The notes below the pieces were generated by a model, which made no database searches, was not told where the DNA came from, and saw nothing but the letters and a program-made list of their open reading frames with translations. From contig NC_043742.1 of the NCBI RefSeq assembly GCF_004337985.1, forward strand, positions 5,321,259 through 5,385,258: DNA of 64,000 nucleotides. The letters are read 5' to 3'. This DNA comes from Pyricularia pennisetigena. Its lineage: Eukaryota; Ascomycota; Sordariomycetes; Magnaporthales; Pyriculariaceae. Within the stretch, counting starts at the first letter, position 1, and each line of letters opens with the position of its first letter. This document shows positions 1 through 11,435 of this stretch, in pieces. A program made the translations under genes and the position numbers.

Positions 1-345
1 GTCATCCGCGGGGATCTCGGCCACCAACTTGTCCAGCAGCTGGCGGGTTGTGTCACAGAGGGCCTTGGCATCGCCCACGATGCTCTCCTTGGTGCCCGTG
101 AAGGTGGGCGGCGCCTGGGGCGGCGACTTGTACTTGTCCATCGCCATGCTGGTTGGATGAGCGAGAATTGCTTTATATGTTCGTGCGGGGCTCGTAGCCG
201 TCGATGCTAGGGATGGTCTGGAGGATGTTGCGAAGCTGGAACTTGGACTGCTGCTCTTGTGAGCTGCGAAAGTGTACGGCGGATTGTTTCGGAGGTTCGA
301 GAGGAACAGCGAGATGCGAGGAGAGATTCGTGGGACCGCCAGCAT
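1..345 (-). CDS. M3-family oligopeptidase (MepB/Prd1-like), 5' end only
   Basis: This is the N-terminal part of a minus-strand gene that runs off the left edge. Two in-frame ATGs exist. The upstream one (complement of 343-345) starts a 66-residue leader rich in Ser, Arg and Ala with no acidic residues, which looks like a mitochondrial presequence. The downstream one (complement of 145-147) begins MAMDKYKSPPQAPPTFTGT, which resembles the start of fungal cytosolic thimet oligopeptidase (MepB/saccharolysin) proteins. The frame is open through both. The HEXXH zinc site would lie outside the window, so the family call rests on N-terminal resemblance only. Yeast Prd1 is known to occur in both cytosol and mitochondria, which fits two starts. 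The frame remains open upstream of 345 to about 540, but without another ATG. Confidence 0.6.
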   Translation of the reverse strand, partial: MLAVPRISPRISLFLSNLRNNPPYTFAAHKSSSPSSSFATSSRPSLASTATSPARTYKAILAHPTSMAMDKYKSPPQAPPTFTGTKESIVGDAKALCDTTRQLLDKLVAEIPADD

Positions 346-2690
346 GAGGGCTATGAGGAAGAAGAGGGAGAAGGAGGCGAGAAAGAGGAAAGAGAACCGT
401 GCCCGAAGCGCCGCCAGTGTGAAAGATGGCAGCAGGTCTGTCCGTGCTTGGAATGCGGGTTGGATCGCTTCGGTAGGTTGATCTCCACTGGCTTGCCTAG
501 GTACTACTGTACTGGTAGAAGTAAGTTGGACCAGGATTCAGGTTACTGTCGGAGGGGTTTAGGATTGGATGGACGCAATCGTTGGGTTGAAATGGGGCTA
601 GGTCTAGGCTAGGTATGTTGCAGCATAGTTGTAGGAGGGGAGGTTGAAAGTTTGCTGATGGGTCGCTCGCTGTCAGCCTCTGGCCGAAGCTCAGCTGCCA
701 GTCACAAACCCAGTCCGAGCTGCACCGTACCTACCCCGCAATGTGAGATCTTGGTTCAGGGGTAAGCAGTCAAGCATTTAGGAAGCCAAGCAACCCTTTG
801 GAACCGGTTGTTGCTTGGACAGAAAAAATTCCGCAGATTATTGTTCAAGCAATCTAATTACGAGTCTGTATTCTTTTGGCCACTCAATTTTTAGTTTGGC
901 ATATCACTTTTTCAGGGTGATTCGATGCGTGATGTTGGTGCAAACACATGTCGCAACCGATCCCTGGTTCTTCGGCAATTGTCTCCGCTAGTGGGGGTCA
1001 TCGTGACAAGTGGACCACGGCTAGCGCTCAGATCCATAAGATATACGGAGTCATATACCTAGAGCCATATACCTAGCAGTAGTACAGTACAGTGTATGGC
1101 AAGGTGGAAAGATGAAGATTAGATCGATGTATTCTTATACCAAGGTCGTGGCGATAACCACCTTGTCCTCTGCTCCTTGCCACCCTTTAAACTCTGATTA
1201 CACGCTTGGGACATGTGTTTTGCAAAATCATCCGAACGAACAACTTGTCTACCCAACAAAAAGAAAAGAAAAGATACATTACCTAATCACAACTAAGTAT
1301 CGCTGTCATTTGTCGCCAAAGAAAGCTAAATATTGATGAGATGCAACATTGAAGATAACATTGATTGTCTCCAGAGAAAGAGGTAATGATCGTCTACGAA
1401 ATAGCTGGTGTACAAGCAGCAAACACAAGAAGGCATTTACATCACCGTTCATCTGGTTTTTCCAACCTGAGTTGAATTGTAACACGAGCGAGCGTAACAA
1501 AGAGAATAACACAGCATGACCCTGCTCAGTCCTCCGCGGAGTGGGCGATGAATTTGAGTTGGCATAGTCAACGAGGTTCTACTCAGTCTTGTCGTGGTCT
1601 TGGGAAGATGAGCTAAGCGGTTGACTATTCCTGGCACTGGGCCGTTTCATATTTTTCGTCGGACTTCTAGCCTTGACCGTATAGTTCAGTACCTGCTATT
1701 TGGTTTTTTTTTTCTTTTCTTTTTGTCGGGCATATTGATGTCGTATGCCAACCTCAAAAGCAAGAAATCCAGACAGGCTGTGAAGACGGGAAAGCTGACC
1801 CAGTTAAGATCCTGCTTGGCGGCAGCAGACCATGATGGTGGAGTTAGATCGCTCCAAACTTATCCAAATCTAGTGATTCCAGGTCCGAGCTGGCGTAGTT
1901 GCAAAGATGATTGCTAGGGCGAATTGAAGAGTCTGTATTAGGGAATTTTCCTCTGGTTTCCTACCAAGCAGATACTTGATGGAGGTTTTGAAGTTAACCC
2001 TCGCTTTAATTCGAAAAGCACTGCGGAATGCACCGTCGTCAAAGAGTTAAAGAAGTATAGCTGTTTAGGAAAGGTGGGAATTCCGGCACTTCATGAAGCG
2101 TTCTCAATTACGGTTTACGATGTCCCATTAGGATGGCCATAAGGCCGTTTTACCAAGTTGACACTTCCAACCACCGTTGTAGCGTCAATGGTGGTGCGAG
2201 AGACCCGCACGTTTTGTCTGGAATCCAGATATCCCGAGTGGCCGATGGGGATATTTAGGTCAAAATGAGCAGATTTCATTTTGGTCCTGTGTTGTTAGAG
2301 GAGAGCCGTTGTTTTCAGGGCGATCTTGATAACCTTGGGGTCTTTATCCTCGCCCAGAGACGAGAACAGGGAGCGTATATGCACTCTCTCGACCCCGACG
2401 CCCATGTTTTCATAAAATAAACCTGAATTTATAGACGACGGTAGCTCGACCTTGGCCCTTCTCATGAAGCGACGAATTACGTCAACTCCATTGCATCAAA
2501 CTTCAACCGCACCTCTGCGCTCAGTGATGTTCGAGCACTATGCGGGTCTAATAGGGTCGTTTCTGGTTTTGTACGCGCCGATCCTTCTTCATCCAGGTCT
2601 TGTATCCAAGGGGAGGTCATATTATCCATCAACTTCGTCCCCAGGGACCACAATGACTTTCGCGCCGTTAAATAGCTCAGTTGGCATCCT
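346..2690. other. Intergenic, no gene supported
   Basis: About 2.3 kb with only short, biased-less open frames. A 117-codon plus-strand frame at 259-612 is the antisense shadow of the open minus-strand frame of the oligopeptidase leader. The stretch 1040-1090 has short repeated ATATACCTAG words. I see no RNA gene here. Confidence 0.5.
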
Positions 2691-2815
2691 CTAGTGTAAA
2701 TCACTGGGTTCGTCCAGAAAATTTGAGAAGTCAACGGTACGAGACGCCATCATGAGCTTGAGAAGTAACGGCAACGACGAACAAATTCTGAGGCCGTTGC
2801 CACAGAATCAATTAG

Positions 2816-4465
2816 GATTCTCATGGTACCCAGTCGAGCAGCGACGAGGTTGGTGATGTAGAAGCAGAAGACAGGAGGTTCGAGCAAGTTATCCCGGACC
2901 TTCAAGCTGGTGACTTTCGTCTCGGTGCGATAGAAAGGCTCTAGACGTTTATGCATAACAACAAGTCGATTATAAGTAAAGCAACGATCCCAGAGAACAA
3001 GACTCTATTACGTTATCTGGCCGAGAAAGAGAGGCTGATGGTTTTAGCCCGGGGAATGCAGGGCCTAGTTCTTCGTCCTGCCCATTTCGAAGCGGATCTT
3101 CTAGCCTAGAAAGATTGCGAAAAAAAAAACGCCTTCGATGCGCGCCATCTCGTTGCGGAACCACGAAGTTGCCGAAGCCATGATAAAGTCTGGAATGAAC
3201 TTGACAAATTCCTAAGTGGATGTACAAGTTTGGCTGTAACTACCTCCTTGAATCAATCCGGAACAAACTCGAACGAAGGAGCCGCTTCAAGCCAGCGGGC
3301 ATCAATGGTGAGCTGGTTGACCTAACAGTTAGCAAAGCAAGCTCCCAGATGTTGTGCCCCCAAGACAAATATGGTCTTTTCCTGCCGCATCTAGCAGTGG
3401 ACTACGGCCTATACGGCAAGTCTCAGCCTAGAATCGTTCGCAGTCTGGTAAAATATGCTCCACTCCACTGGATTTGAGAGGCAACAAACGGCTTTCTCCA
3501 TACAGGCATCTCAAGCAAACCTATTGAAACACAAAAGGCGATCTGAGTGCGGAAGCTCTGGCTCTGTCCAGAAGGCTGGCAGTATAAACCACCGAGGTGG
3601 GAAGGGACACTTGGTGGAAGGTCCCATGGTGAATTTTGAGCAACGCCTGGGAAGTACAGAGCTGACTAGGTCATGTTCAAAGTTGAGTACAAGTCTTCTA
3701 TAGTACCACCCGATAACAAGGTCCTCACCACTTGGGCAAAACATGAAAGTGACGTGACATTTGACATGAATGTGCAAATACTGACCAGATCATTACAGGC
3801 AGTGAGACGCGCCATGTAAAGCAACCTGGATGTCATATTGATGAGCCGGACGATCGAGGAGAGCGGAGTCCGATAAAATCGACGTTGCAGACATTGAGAG
3901 GGCAATCGGAGACGCCGTCAAGAGCGACACTTTGATGTTCTGCTTAGCATCAGGCCAGAATATGAGAGACAATACCTATTCTTACAGATCTCCAACAAAG
4001 AAGATCCTCAGAACAAGCGCAGCAAAGGAAATTGGTGCAGCGGACTAGTATGCCGGAGACCCCTAACACCGTTGATTTCTTGATTCCCGGCCAGGAGGTC
4101 ATAGAGAGGGATTCTGTGGGCTTGAACGAGGCCAAGGAGAAAAGGTGGCGACCATGAGACTTAGCCAGCAGCTCCGCCGCCACCGCTCGGCTTCCTTCTG
4201 GGCTTGCTCCACTGATTCTATACTGCGTCAAGTGGAATGCATGCTGAAAGCTCCTGGCAGGAACGTCGTAAAAGCGTATTATGCCAATTTCGACGCTTTG
4301 ATTAGCCACGAGCGAACCAAGACGGCTCTGGAGCGAGTAGGCACGACCAAGGAGAGCAACAACAAGATCATCGAAGTATGGAAAAGGGTTGAGAAAATCT
4401 TAGCGAAAGTGGAAAGAGAGCCTCAGAACTTCGGCATGGATTTGTGTTGTTATAAATTCAAGTAA
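2816..4465 (+). pseudogene. Decayed protein-coding gene, family not recognised
   Basis: One plus-strand frame from 2816 to about 3325 reads like protein but is broken by TAG at 2942-2944 and at 3107-3109, with an A9 run at 3121-3129. Protein-like reading then shifts frame: 3220-3475 (contains QDKYGLFLPHLAVDYGLYGK), 3846-4040 (contains DIERAIGDAVKSDTLMF, ending at another TAG), 4050-4130 and 4263-4465. No single splicing scheme that I could find joins the pieces, so a frameshifted and stop-bearing relic is more likely than a multi-exon gene. TAG stops are what CAG or TGG codons give by C-to-T change at CpA (RIP-like), but I cannot compare with an intact copy. The product is unknown. Confidence 0.4.
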
Positions 4466-4698
4466 ATATCGTGGTTTCGTGCGCGAGAGCCTCAAATAGT
4501 GGTGTTTTGTGCCGCTAGGATGGGATTCAGAAAGTCTAGGTGCACAAGTATTGCTGCAACTATCTCGCCCCATGTTTACCTGCAATGGCAAGCCCAAGAA
4601 GTCCATGCAGAGGCATACTGTCTATGAACAGAACCCACGTTTTGAACTGCATTGGCTTGCTTTGCTTCTGACCCCCACAGTCCTGCCTGATGCATCAT

Positions 4699-5247
4699 CT
4701 AGTCCAGATTTCCAGGCTCCCAGCATCGCCCGATGCGGTTCTCTTCGGGGTTCAGGCAGATATCATCGTCGGGCAAGCCAGACGAACCCTCGGGGGCCTT
4801 GCAGTACGCAAGAGGCACGATCTGGGTATCCACAGAATCCGTGCAGTCAAAGTTCCCATGGCGGCGGTTGAGTTTGTGCTTTGGAATCTTCCCGTCTGGG
4901 AGACAGACGAAGAGGGTGTGCTTCCACGCGTCTTTGTCCTTAGGAACTCCCTCGGAATCGCACTTGCCCCTGCCCTGGCAGTAGGCCTTCACAATCTGGT
5001 CGCTGGTGTAGTCTGTTTGAGATTGATTTAGCAGGTCATCAACCAACCACTCGGGTTAGGGCTCTTCTGTATATTTGATTCGTCCAGACTTACCTTTATC
5101 ATGGAGCAGGATATAGCCGCAGTAGGTAGCCCCTCGTACACAGTGAGAGCCCGTTGGGCTGGTGCCATTGCTTGAAGTCTGCCCCTGCACCCCAATGGTA
5201 GAAGTGGCGAGGAGCAGAAGTGTTGCCTTGATACCGATCATTGTCAT
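4699..5247 (-). CDS. Small secreted cysteine-rich protein (effector candidate)
   Basis: There are two exons, 5247..5094 and 5012..4699, with an 81-base intron (5013-5093, donor GTAAGT, acceptor CAG), giving 155 residues. Residues 1-22 form a signal peptide with a Leu-rich core ending in VQGQ. The mature part has nine cysteines. Its pattern, CVxGxxYCG near residue 36, then LFVC and AYC further on, resembles a widespread ascomycete family of small secreted proteins whose members keep C..G..YCG, LF.C and YC blocks. Proteins of this kind are often effector candidates in plant-associated fungi, but no function can be read from the sequence. A TATA box lies about 100 bases upstream. The neighbours are a decayed gene and the housekeeping gene HEM3, with no sign of an operon-like partner. 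Confidence 0.8.
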
Positions 5248-5350
5248 TGAAAGAATGTAAGGTGCGTAGTACTAGGAAGCGCTTTGATAGATATTTTAAC
5301 AATGCTTTGATGCTGCAGTACACAGCTGCGTCAACTTGGCAGGCCCCTGA

Positions 5351-5359
5351 CTTTATATA
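5351..5359 (-). promoter_or_regulatory. TATA box of the small secreted protein gene
   Basis: The minus strand reads TATATAAAG about 105 bases before the ATG at 5247. A strong TATA element suits an inducible gene. It is a match to consensus only. Confidence 0.5.
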
Positions 5360-6489
5360 TCGATCTCTCTCACAGTCTCAGTACTAGGCGCACGCCACAG
5401 ACGGTCTGAGAATCTCTGCTCAGAAAACAAATACACCGTGAAAGTATACAGACTCTTGGAGCTTGTGCTGTGGGGTGTGCGATACCTGTTCTTGAGCTTG
5501 AGAAACCCTTTTCTGTGGCTTCGGTATCTTCTTACAGGTAACGACAGCGTAGATCAAGGTGCTTATGATTTGTGAATTTGTCAAAACTAGCGAGTACCGG
5601 CAGCTTTTCCACAAGACAACGAGCAGGAGCCAAGTTAGTAAAAAAGGTGCTCCTCTTTGGGAATACCGATTTTAGAACTTCTCTGTGCAACGAATAAGTC
5701 TCCGAAAAGGCGTACAAAGACCCATGAGAGCCGTTGATGCATGGTGAACGACGGTTTGGACGTAAGACTGCAACATATCAAGCAGGTAGTGAACAACAAG
5801 ACTGCGGCACTATGGAGGGTAAAGTCAATGCGCGATGTAGAATGATGGCTCGGTTCTTGAGGCGTCTCATGGCACGCAAAATGTGTTCTACCAAAATGAT
5901 ATCTTGGTGTAGCGTTGAGCAAGCCTCAATGCGAGGACGTTTGGGTCAAGTATCCAATATAGGTAGCAACGGCAGATTATGGTGGCGAGGCTTTCCTCAA
6001 CATTTTATACTGGATAGCAGCTGTGAGAGTTGACTTTCCAAAGGTACCGACAGTTTGGTATTTAAGGGTCTCACTTTCAAGGAATAAGATTTACTGCTTG
6101 TTAAAACGGCCCCTTCCTTGTTTATAGTACAATGCCGAAGGTGGAGTGAGAGTGGGGGCCGGTGACGAAAAGTCAACCCCGCTGTAGCACAGGAGAGCCT
6201 TCAGAGAACACCGTCAACGCGCGCTGGAACATCCAATGTGCCCCAATATAGACATCAAAAAGCAAGCGTTCGAGTGAGTTGCTTTGAGATTTGGGACCGT
6301 TACACACATTTTGACCATAAGGTTATACTTTTACTCCTACTTACATCAAGACCCTGAGGAACGGCTCGCCTTATACCTAGTCTAATTCTAGTCTAGTCCT
6401 GGTCTTTAGTCACTGTAACTCCTGAACACTGGAAAGGGCTAAATATTGCCATCGAATCAGCTTGCGACGACAAAAATCAATTTTTCACA
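5360..6489. other. Intergenic between secreted protein gene and HEM3
   Basis: About 1.1 kb holding the divergent upstream regions of the two genes. Open frames at 5635-5922 (minus) and 5734-6033 (plus) overlap one another, lack codon bias and resemble nothing known. Near 6380-6410 there are repeated CTAGTCTA words. Confidence 0.5.
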
Positions 6490-7536
6490 ATGTCATCAGG
6501 AGACACCGCAACCATGAGCAACACCAGGGTCATCAAGATCGGCACCCGCCGGTCGCCACTTGCCATCAGGCAGGTAGAACATACCGTTGCACTCTTGCAA
6601 AAGGCTCACCCGGATATCACATTCGAAGTGAACGCTATCGCCACCCAGGGAGACAAGGACAAGGTATCACCACTGCCTTCAATGGGAAAGGGCATGTGGA
6701 CCAACGAGCTCGAGGCAATGCTCACTAGTGGAGAGGTCGACTTCATCGTCCATTGCCTGAAGGACATGCCGACTACTCTCCCGGATAACTGCGAGCTAGG
6801 CGCGGTCATGGAGCGTGAAGACCCGCGCGATGTCGTGGTCATCAAGCCCAAGCATATCCAGGCCGGCTGCAAGACCATTGCCGATCTGCCCAAGGGCAGC
6901 TTGGTCGGTACCAGCAGCCCAAGGAGATCGTCTCAGCTCAAGCGGTGGTACCCCGAACTGCGCTTCCGGGATTACCGCGGCAACATCGACACGAGGTTGC
7001 GCAAGCTTGACGCCGAGGATGGCGAGTTCGACTGCATTATCCTAGCGGCTGCAGGTCTGCACCGTATGGATCAGCACTCTCGGATCGCGCAGTATCTCGA
7101 CTCGACGACAGAAGGTGGCGGCATCTTGCACGCCGTGGGACAGGGTGCTCTTGGACTTGAGGTACGGAAGGGCGACGAGGAGACCTTGAAGGTGCTCCAG
7201 TGTCTCGTGCATATGCCGACGATGAAGGCCGGCTGGGCCGAGCGGACGGTCATGCGAACACTCGAGGGTGGATGCAGCGTTCCCATCGGCGTTGAGACAT
7301 CATGGTCGGACGAGGGCAAAACGCTCAGGTTGAGGGCCACAGTGGTTGCCCTGGATGGGTCCGAGGCAGTAGATGCTGACGCGTCCGCCCCTGTTTCCAA
7401 CCAAGAGGAAGCTGAGGCTCTCGGTAAGCAAGTATCACAGGTTTTGGTGGAGAGAGGAGCAAAGAAGATACTCGATGTCATCACCCAGACTCGCTTGGCA
7501 CCGCCAGTGAAGACGGTAGCTGGAGCTGCGGCGTGA
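6490..7536 (+). CDS. HEM3: Porphobilinogen deaminase (hydroxymethylbilane synthase)
   Basis: A single-exon gene of 348 residues, the usual size. The enzyme (EC 2.5.1.61) joins four porphobilinogens into hydroxymethylbilane in heme synthesis, in the cytosol. Family blocks appear in order: GTRRSPLA near residue 18, TQGDKDK near 54, VGTSSPRRSSQLKR near 140, FRDYRGNIDTRLRKL near 157, AVGQGALGLEVRKGD near 216 and LEGGCSVPIG, whose Cys262 carries the dipyrromethane cofactor. The start at 6490 gives a short extra N-terminus. An ATG at residue 9 is an alternative start. It is convergent with GCV3. Confidence 0.97.
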   Translation: MSSGDTATMSNTRVIKIGTRRSPLAIRQVEHTVALLQKAHPDITFEVNAIATQGDKDKVSPLPSMGKGMWTNELEAMLTSGEVDFIVHCLKDMPTTLPDNCELGAVMEREDPRDVVVIKPKHIQAGCKTIADLPKGSLVGTSSPRRSSQLKRWYPELRFRDYRGNIDTRLRKLDAEDGEFDCIILAAAGLHRMDQHSRIAQYLDSTTEGGGILHAVGQGALGLEVRKGDEETLKVLQCLVHMPTMKAGWAERTVMRTLEGGCSVPIGVETSWSDEGKTLRLRATVVALDGSEAVDADASAPVSNQEEAEALGKQVSQVLVERGAKKILDVITQTRLAPPVKTVAGAAA

Positions 7537-7854
7537 TACTGCACTGTACTCCCAAGCATGGCACAACTCTCAGTGTTACGGACACCAAGAGACAAAACGG
7601 CATCTAGGGCTTTAGACAGGAGACAAAAGCAAGCTTTATGGCAGCGGGGAGCAAAAGACTCGATCTAGATTTTAAACCATTTTCCTGTAATGCTACATAC
7701 AAACCACGTATATTGCACTCCAGTGCTGATTCTGGCAGTTCCATGAAGCAAAATCTAGTAGTACGGACGATGATCCTTGAACCAGCTGCCGCATGGACCC
7801 TTTCAGCCTGCGAATTTTGACCATGTCTGACAGTCACCTGTGCAGCACACAGAT
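7537..7854. other. Convergent 3' region between HEM3 and GCV3
   Basis: 318 bases between two stop codons, presumably the two 3' untranslated regions. I see no gene in it. Confidence 0.6.
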
Positions 7855-8486
7855 TTAGTGCTCCTCGGCAGCAGTAAAAGCCTTGTAGGCCTCGGCATCC
7901 ATAAGCTCGTCAAGCTCCTTCACGCCCTGCTCACCAACCTCAACCTTTGCGATCCAGCCACCGCCGTGGGAATCATCCTCGGGGACCTTGTTGATGGTAC
8001 CAGGCGCCTCCTCAAGAACGTTGTTCACCTGTGTGACTCGGCACGAGATGGGGGAGTTGATGTCGGCAGCCGACTTGACCGACTCGACAGCGCCAATGGC
8101 ATCGCCCTTGGAAATATCTTTGCCTATGTCGGGCAGCTCGACGTATACGACGTCGCCCAGGGCTTCGGCCGCATACTCAGAGATACCGATGACGCCAGTC
8201 TTGTGGTCGGCGCTGAGGTCAATCCATTCGTGGTCTTTGGTGTACTTGCGAATCGGGTCTATATGGAGCACGGTAAGAAAAAACCCAGTCAGTAATCAGA
8301 TATCAGAGCTGATTGGGGCGGGCAGTAGCCAATGCCGTGTCCCGGACGACACTCACTTATGGCAGTGACCGAAAACGGCCGGACCACATTCATTTTGCCG
8401 ACGGCCGGCGCCGGTCGCGGGGTCTTGGCGAGGATGGAAACTCCTGCAGGCCTGGCAGCCCTCAGGCAACGTGCAATTGAAGCCAT
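7855..8486 (-). CDS. GCV3: Glycine cleavage system H protein, mitochondrial
   Basis: The exons are 8486..8357 and 8258..7855, with a 98-base intron (8259-8356, donor GTGAGT, acceptor TAG), giving 177 residues. The H protein carries the aminomethyl group on a lipoyl arm between the P, T and L proteins of the mitochondrial glycine decarboxylase. Residues 1-43 are a basic, Arg/Ala-rich presequence. The conserved YTKDHEWI begins near residue 49, and the lipoyl-lysine block is VESVKSAA, with the modified Lys near residue 105. The ATG at 8486 was chosen because it starts the presequence. The frame stays open further upstream, but that would add a non-presequence stretch. Confidence 0.96.
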
Positions 8487-10350
8487 GATGATATTTAAAA
8501 TTCCTTGTGATCCAACAAAAACTGGTTTGTGAGGTCGAATGTACACTTCCTGACTTCGAAAGCAACGCCGAGATAGCTTTTACTTTCCAGGGCCGGCTAT
8601 GAGGGTTGTTCCGCGACGGGAAACCCTGGTACCGTTGCGAAGTGGTCCGACCGACAACGCAATCTTGGCACCAGCCAGATAACAAATTTGTCCGATAAGC
8701 GGCCAGAGCCGAGAGTCAGATTATGTAAACAATGAATGGGGAACTGTCCCTTAGATTGCATGCAAATTCGGAAACCAAACACAACAAAGAACTGACCAAT
8801 CATCACGTAGAGTGATTGGCCCCGCGTTGAGCCGGTTTTCTAGCTAGTGCACAACATGTCCTCCCATGCAAGCCATGACCTTTGGAAATTTGGTGTTGAT
8901 GCAAGCAAAGTACGCAGATACGTCTAGACCGCCTGAATGGTCACAAGAGCAGGTTATTCCCAGTAGACACAGCAATATTTCTTCATCTCCTTGTTCATGC
9001 CTCTGTTGGTGGGGTTGGTTCATGCGAGTGACAGAGTACGACGTGAGCAAGCAAATGTGGGGAGAGGTGGCAGTCAGTTATGTTTTGGTGCTTATTCTTG
9101 TTTGGCACATCCCGATTGCTCTCGATCGGAATCGTATCAACTCGACGATCGGCAGAGATTGTTTCGTTTTTTTTCAGCCCTCTAGCCCAGTCATATTTAC
9201 TCCCACCCATGCCAACCAGCCGCATTGCGCTGCAGGTACGACGAACGTTGGTGTTTTGATCATGCTTTTGCCTAAGCAAGCTTCTAACGTTAGGCGTGCG
9301 GTAGACAGACGCAAGAGTCAATCAGATCGCGTCCAAGTCGCGTCTTCTTGGGGCTGCATGGAGCCTAACAAAACCCTCAGTATGGATATTTCCTGGTTGT
9401 GTCATCGTGTCGTTCTGGACTTTTTAGTGGTGGACGGTGGGGTAATTCATGCTTGACAGGCTCCATTGATTCTCCCGTTCCTCGCCCAGTGCCGTAAGCG
9501 CCAGACGGAGCCAGCCCTCACTCGCATCATCGTGGGGACCCAGCTTTCAGCCCAGCCTTGACCACTTTTGCAAGCCCAAACTGTACATAGATCCAAGTCT
9601 ATCTTTGCCAATTCTTTCCCTCACATGTTGCCCTATTTCCGAGTCTAGTCAATGTATCAGGCCAATTACATGACCCCGTGAACATTCCGAGATAATTGTT
9701 TCCCACCCTTTGCTCTAAAAATTCCAAATCTCACTCGGTACCTCGTCGACGGGCCCCCTTTTCTTCTGGACCTTTGCTTTGTAACTCTAACCGAATTCAG
9801 CTCGGTTCCCCTCGCGAGCATAGCACGGATCAGAAGCCATTCCTTCCTTTCCACCATTTCGCAACGGCCACTACCGATGCACTAGGCGGATGGAGTCCTC
9901 CGATTCTGCCATATGATCTGAACGACACAGGCGGTCAAGAGCCAGAAGAAGAGATTCAAACACCCGCTCTGGCATCGAATTAGAGACAGTGACGGTGCTT
10001 GTAGCACAAGGCTTCATAGCACTAGGCTGTCCAAAGCGACGGATCGACGAGCGTTGTGGTCGCAAATTTCCCCCCCGATTCGTCGACAACATCGCCCTTT
10101 GAGCCTGACAAATCCCAAGCTACCAGTGCTTTCTGCCCGCATTTTTGTCGCCGACCCACGAACGAGACAATAGCGACAACAAAACCCGCTGCCCGTCAAC
10201 TTCGCATCATCCAGCGGCAGACGGTCAACTGCAGGAGCTACCCTGACCTGGTAGCCGCAGACACATCTTAAACCACCGAGTTGTTAGCCCAACCTGGATT
10301 ACTCGACACTTTCAGCAGGGTCCCCGGCCCAGTTTCACGACGCAGACAGG
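8487..10350. other. Intergenic between GCV3 and TEM1
   Basis: About 1.9 kb of divergent upstream sequence. The longest open frame (8866-9456, plus) has a composition unlike the real genes and resembles nothing I know. The part nearest TEM1 is probably its 5' untranslated region. Confidence 0.5.
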
Positions 10351-11435
10351 ATGGACACAGAACCGATGCCTATCGACGCCCACGAGGATACTCTCGGCGG
10401 CATCGAAGGCTCCCCACACGTTGGCGGCAGTGCCCAAATACGCGGCAGCGACCGTCGTCACGGACAATCACAATCGCTTGATCAGGGATTCGGCAGTCAA
10501 GCGCACCAGTCTCCACATGCCGATGATATGGAAAGGTATAACACGCCGCCGATCCCGCCGCCAGGACCGTCACTATCGAGACCTGCTTCTGGCCTCTCTG
10601 GTGGTTATCACAACGGCAACAGTCATGCCAACAACAATTCGGCCGATCATGTTTCTAGGGGAAGCGGCGCGCATGTAGAGTCCGGGTCGAGTAGGGACAC
10701 TGGGCGGAACCATGTGGTCATCAAGGTCGGAATGGTTGGAGATGCACAGATCGGCAAGACAAGTTTGATGGTTAAATACGTTGAGGGCAGCTGGGATGAG
10801 GATTACATCCAGACACTTGGTGTCAACTTTATGGAAAAGACGATCAGCATCCGCAACACGGAAATCACATTCAGCATTTGGGATCTTGGCGGCCAGCGCG
10901 AGTTCGTCAACATGCTGCCACTGGTTTGCAACGATGCTGTTGCTATCCTCTTCATGTTTGACCTCACGCGAAAGAGCACCCTCAACAGCATCAAGGAGTG
11001 GTATCGCCAGGGAAGGGGGTTTAACAAGACGGCCATTCCGATATTGGTCGGTACCAAGTACGACCATTTCGTAAACTTTCCAAGGGAAGACCAAGAGGAA
11101 ATTTCGAACCAAGTATGCAAATCCTTAGATTCTTTGATATCTTTGCTATGTTATCCCTTTGCCTGAGGCTGACTTTTTCTTGTCTAGGCACGCCGGTTCG
11201 CAAAGGCTATGAGGGCATCTTTGATCTTCAGCAGTACAAGCCACAGTATCAATGTGCAAAAGGTTTGTTGGACTCGTTTTACCTGAAAACTTCTCAAAGT
11301 TACTTACAGCTGATCTGACACTTTGAGGCTTTATAGATTTTCAAGATTGTGCTTTCCAAGGCCTTTGATCTCAAGTGCACCATCCCAGAGATTGAGAATG
11401 TTGGAGAGCCTCTACTTCTTTACCAATCGTGCTGA
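10351..11435 (+). CDS. TEM1: Septation-initiation GTPase, Tem1/Spg1 type
   Basis: There are three exons: 10351-11112, 11188-11262 and 11337-11435, giving 311 residues. Tem1/Spg1 is the Ras-like switch at the spindle pole that triggers the mitotic exit/septation initiation network. The GTPase domain starts near residue 125. Visible motifs are the P-loop GDAQIGKTS, the switch II block WDLGGQ, the Spg1-type base motif GTKYD in place of NKxD, and the last exon [17 protein letters not shown]. About 120 residues of Gln/Ser/Pro/His-rich, probably disordered sequence precede it, as often in filamentous fungi. Both introns are phase 0. Intron 2 ends at TTATAG. Confidence 0.95.

Noticed and set aside
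259..612. 117-codon plus-strand open frame
   Set aside because: It is the antisense register of the open minus-strand frame that encodes the oligopeptidase leader. Its Glu/Arg-rich content mirrors Ser/Leu codons.
8866..9456. 196-codon plus-strand frame upstream of TEM1
   Set aside because: No codon bias, no domain, odd composition with Trp/Cys clusters, no splice-consistent extension.
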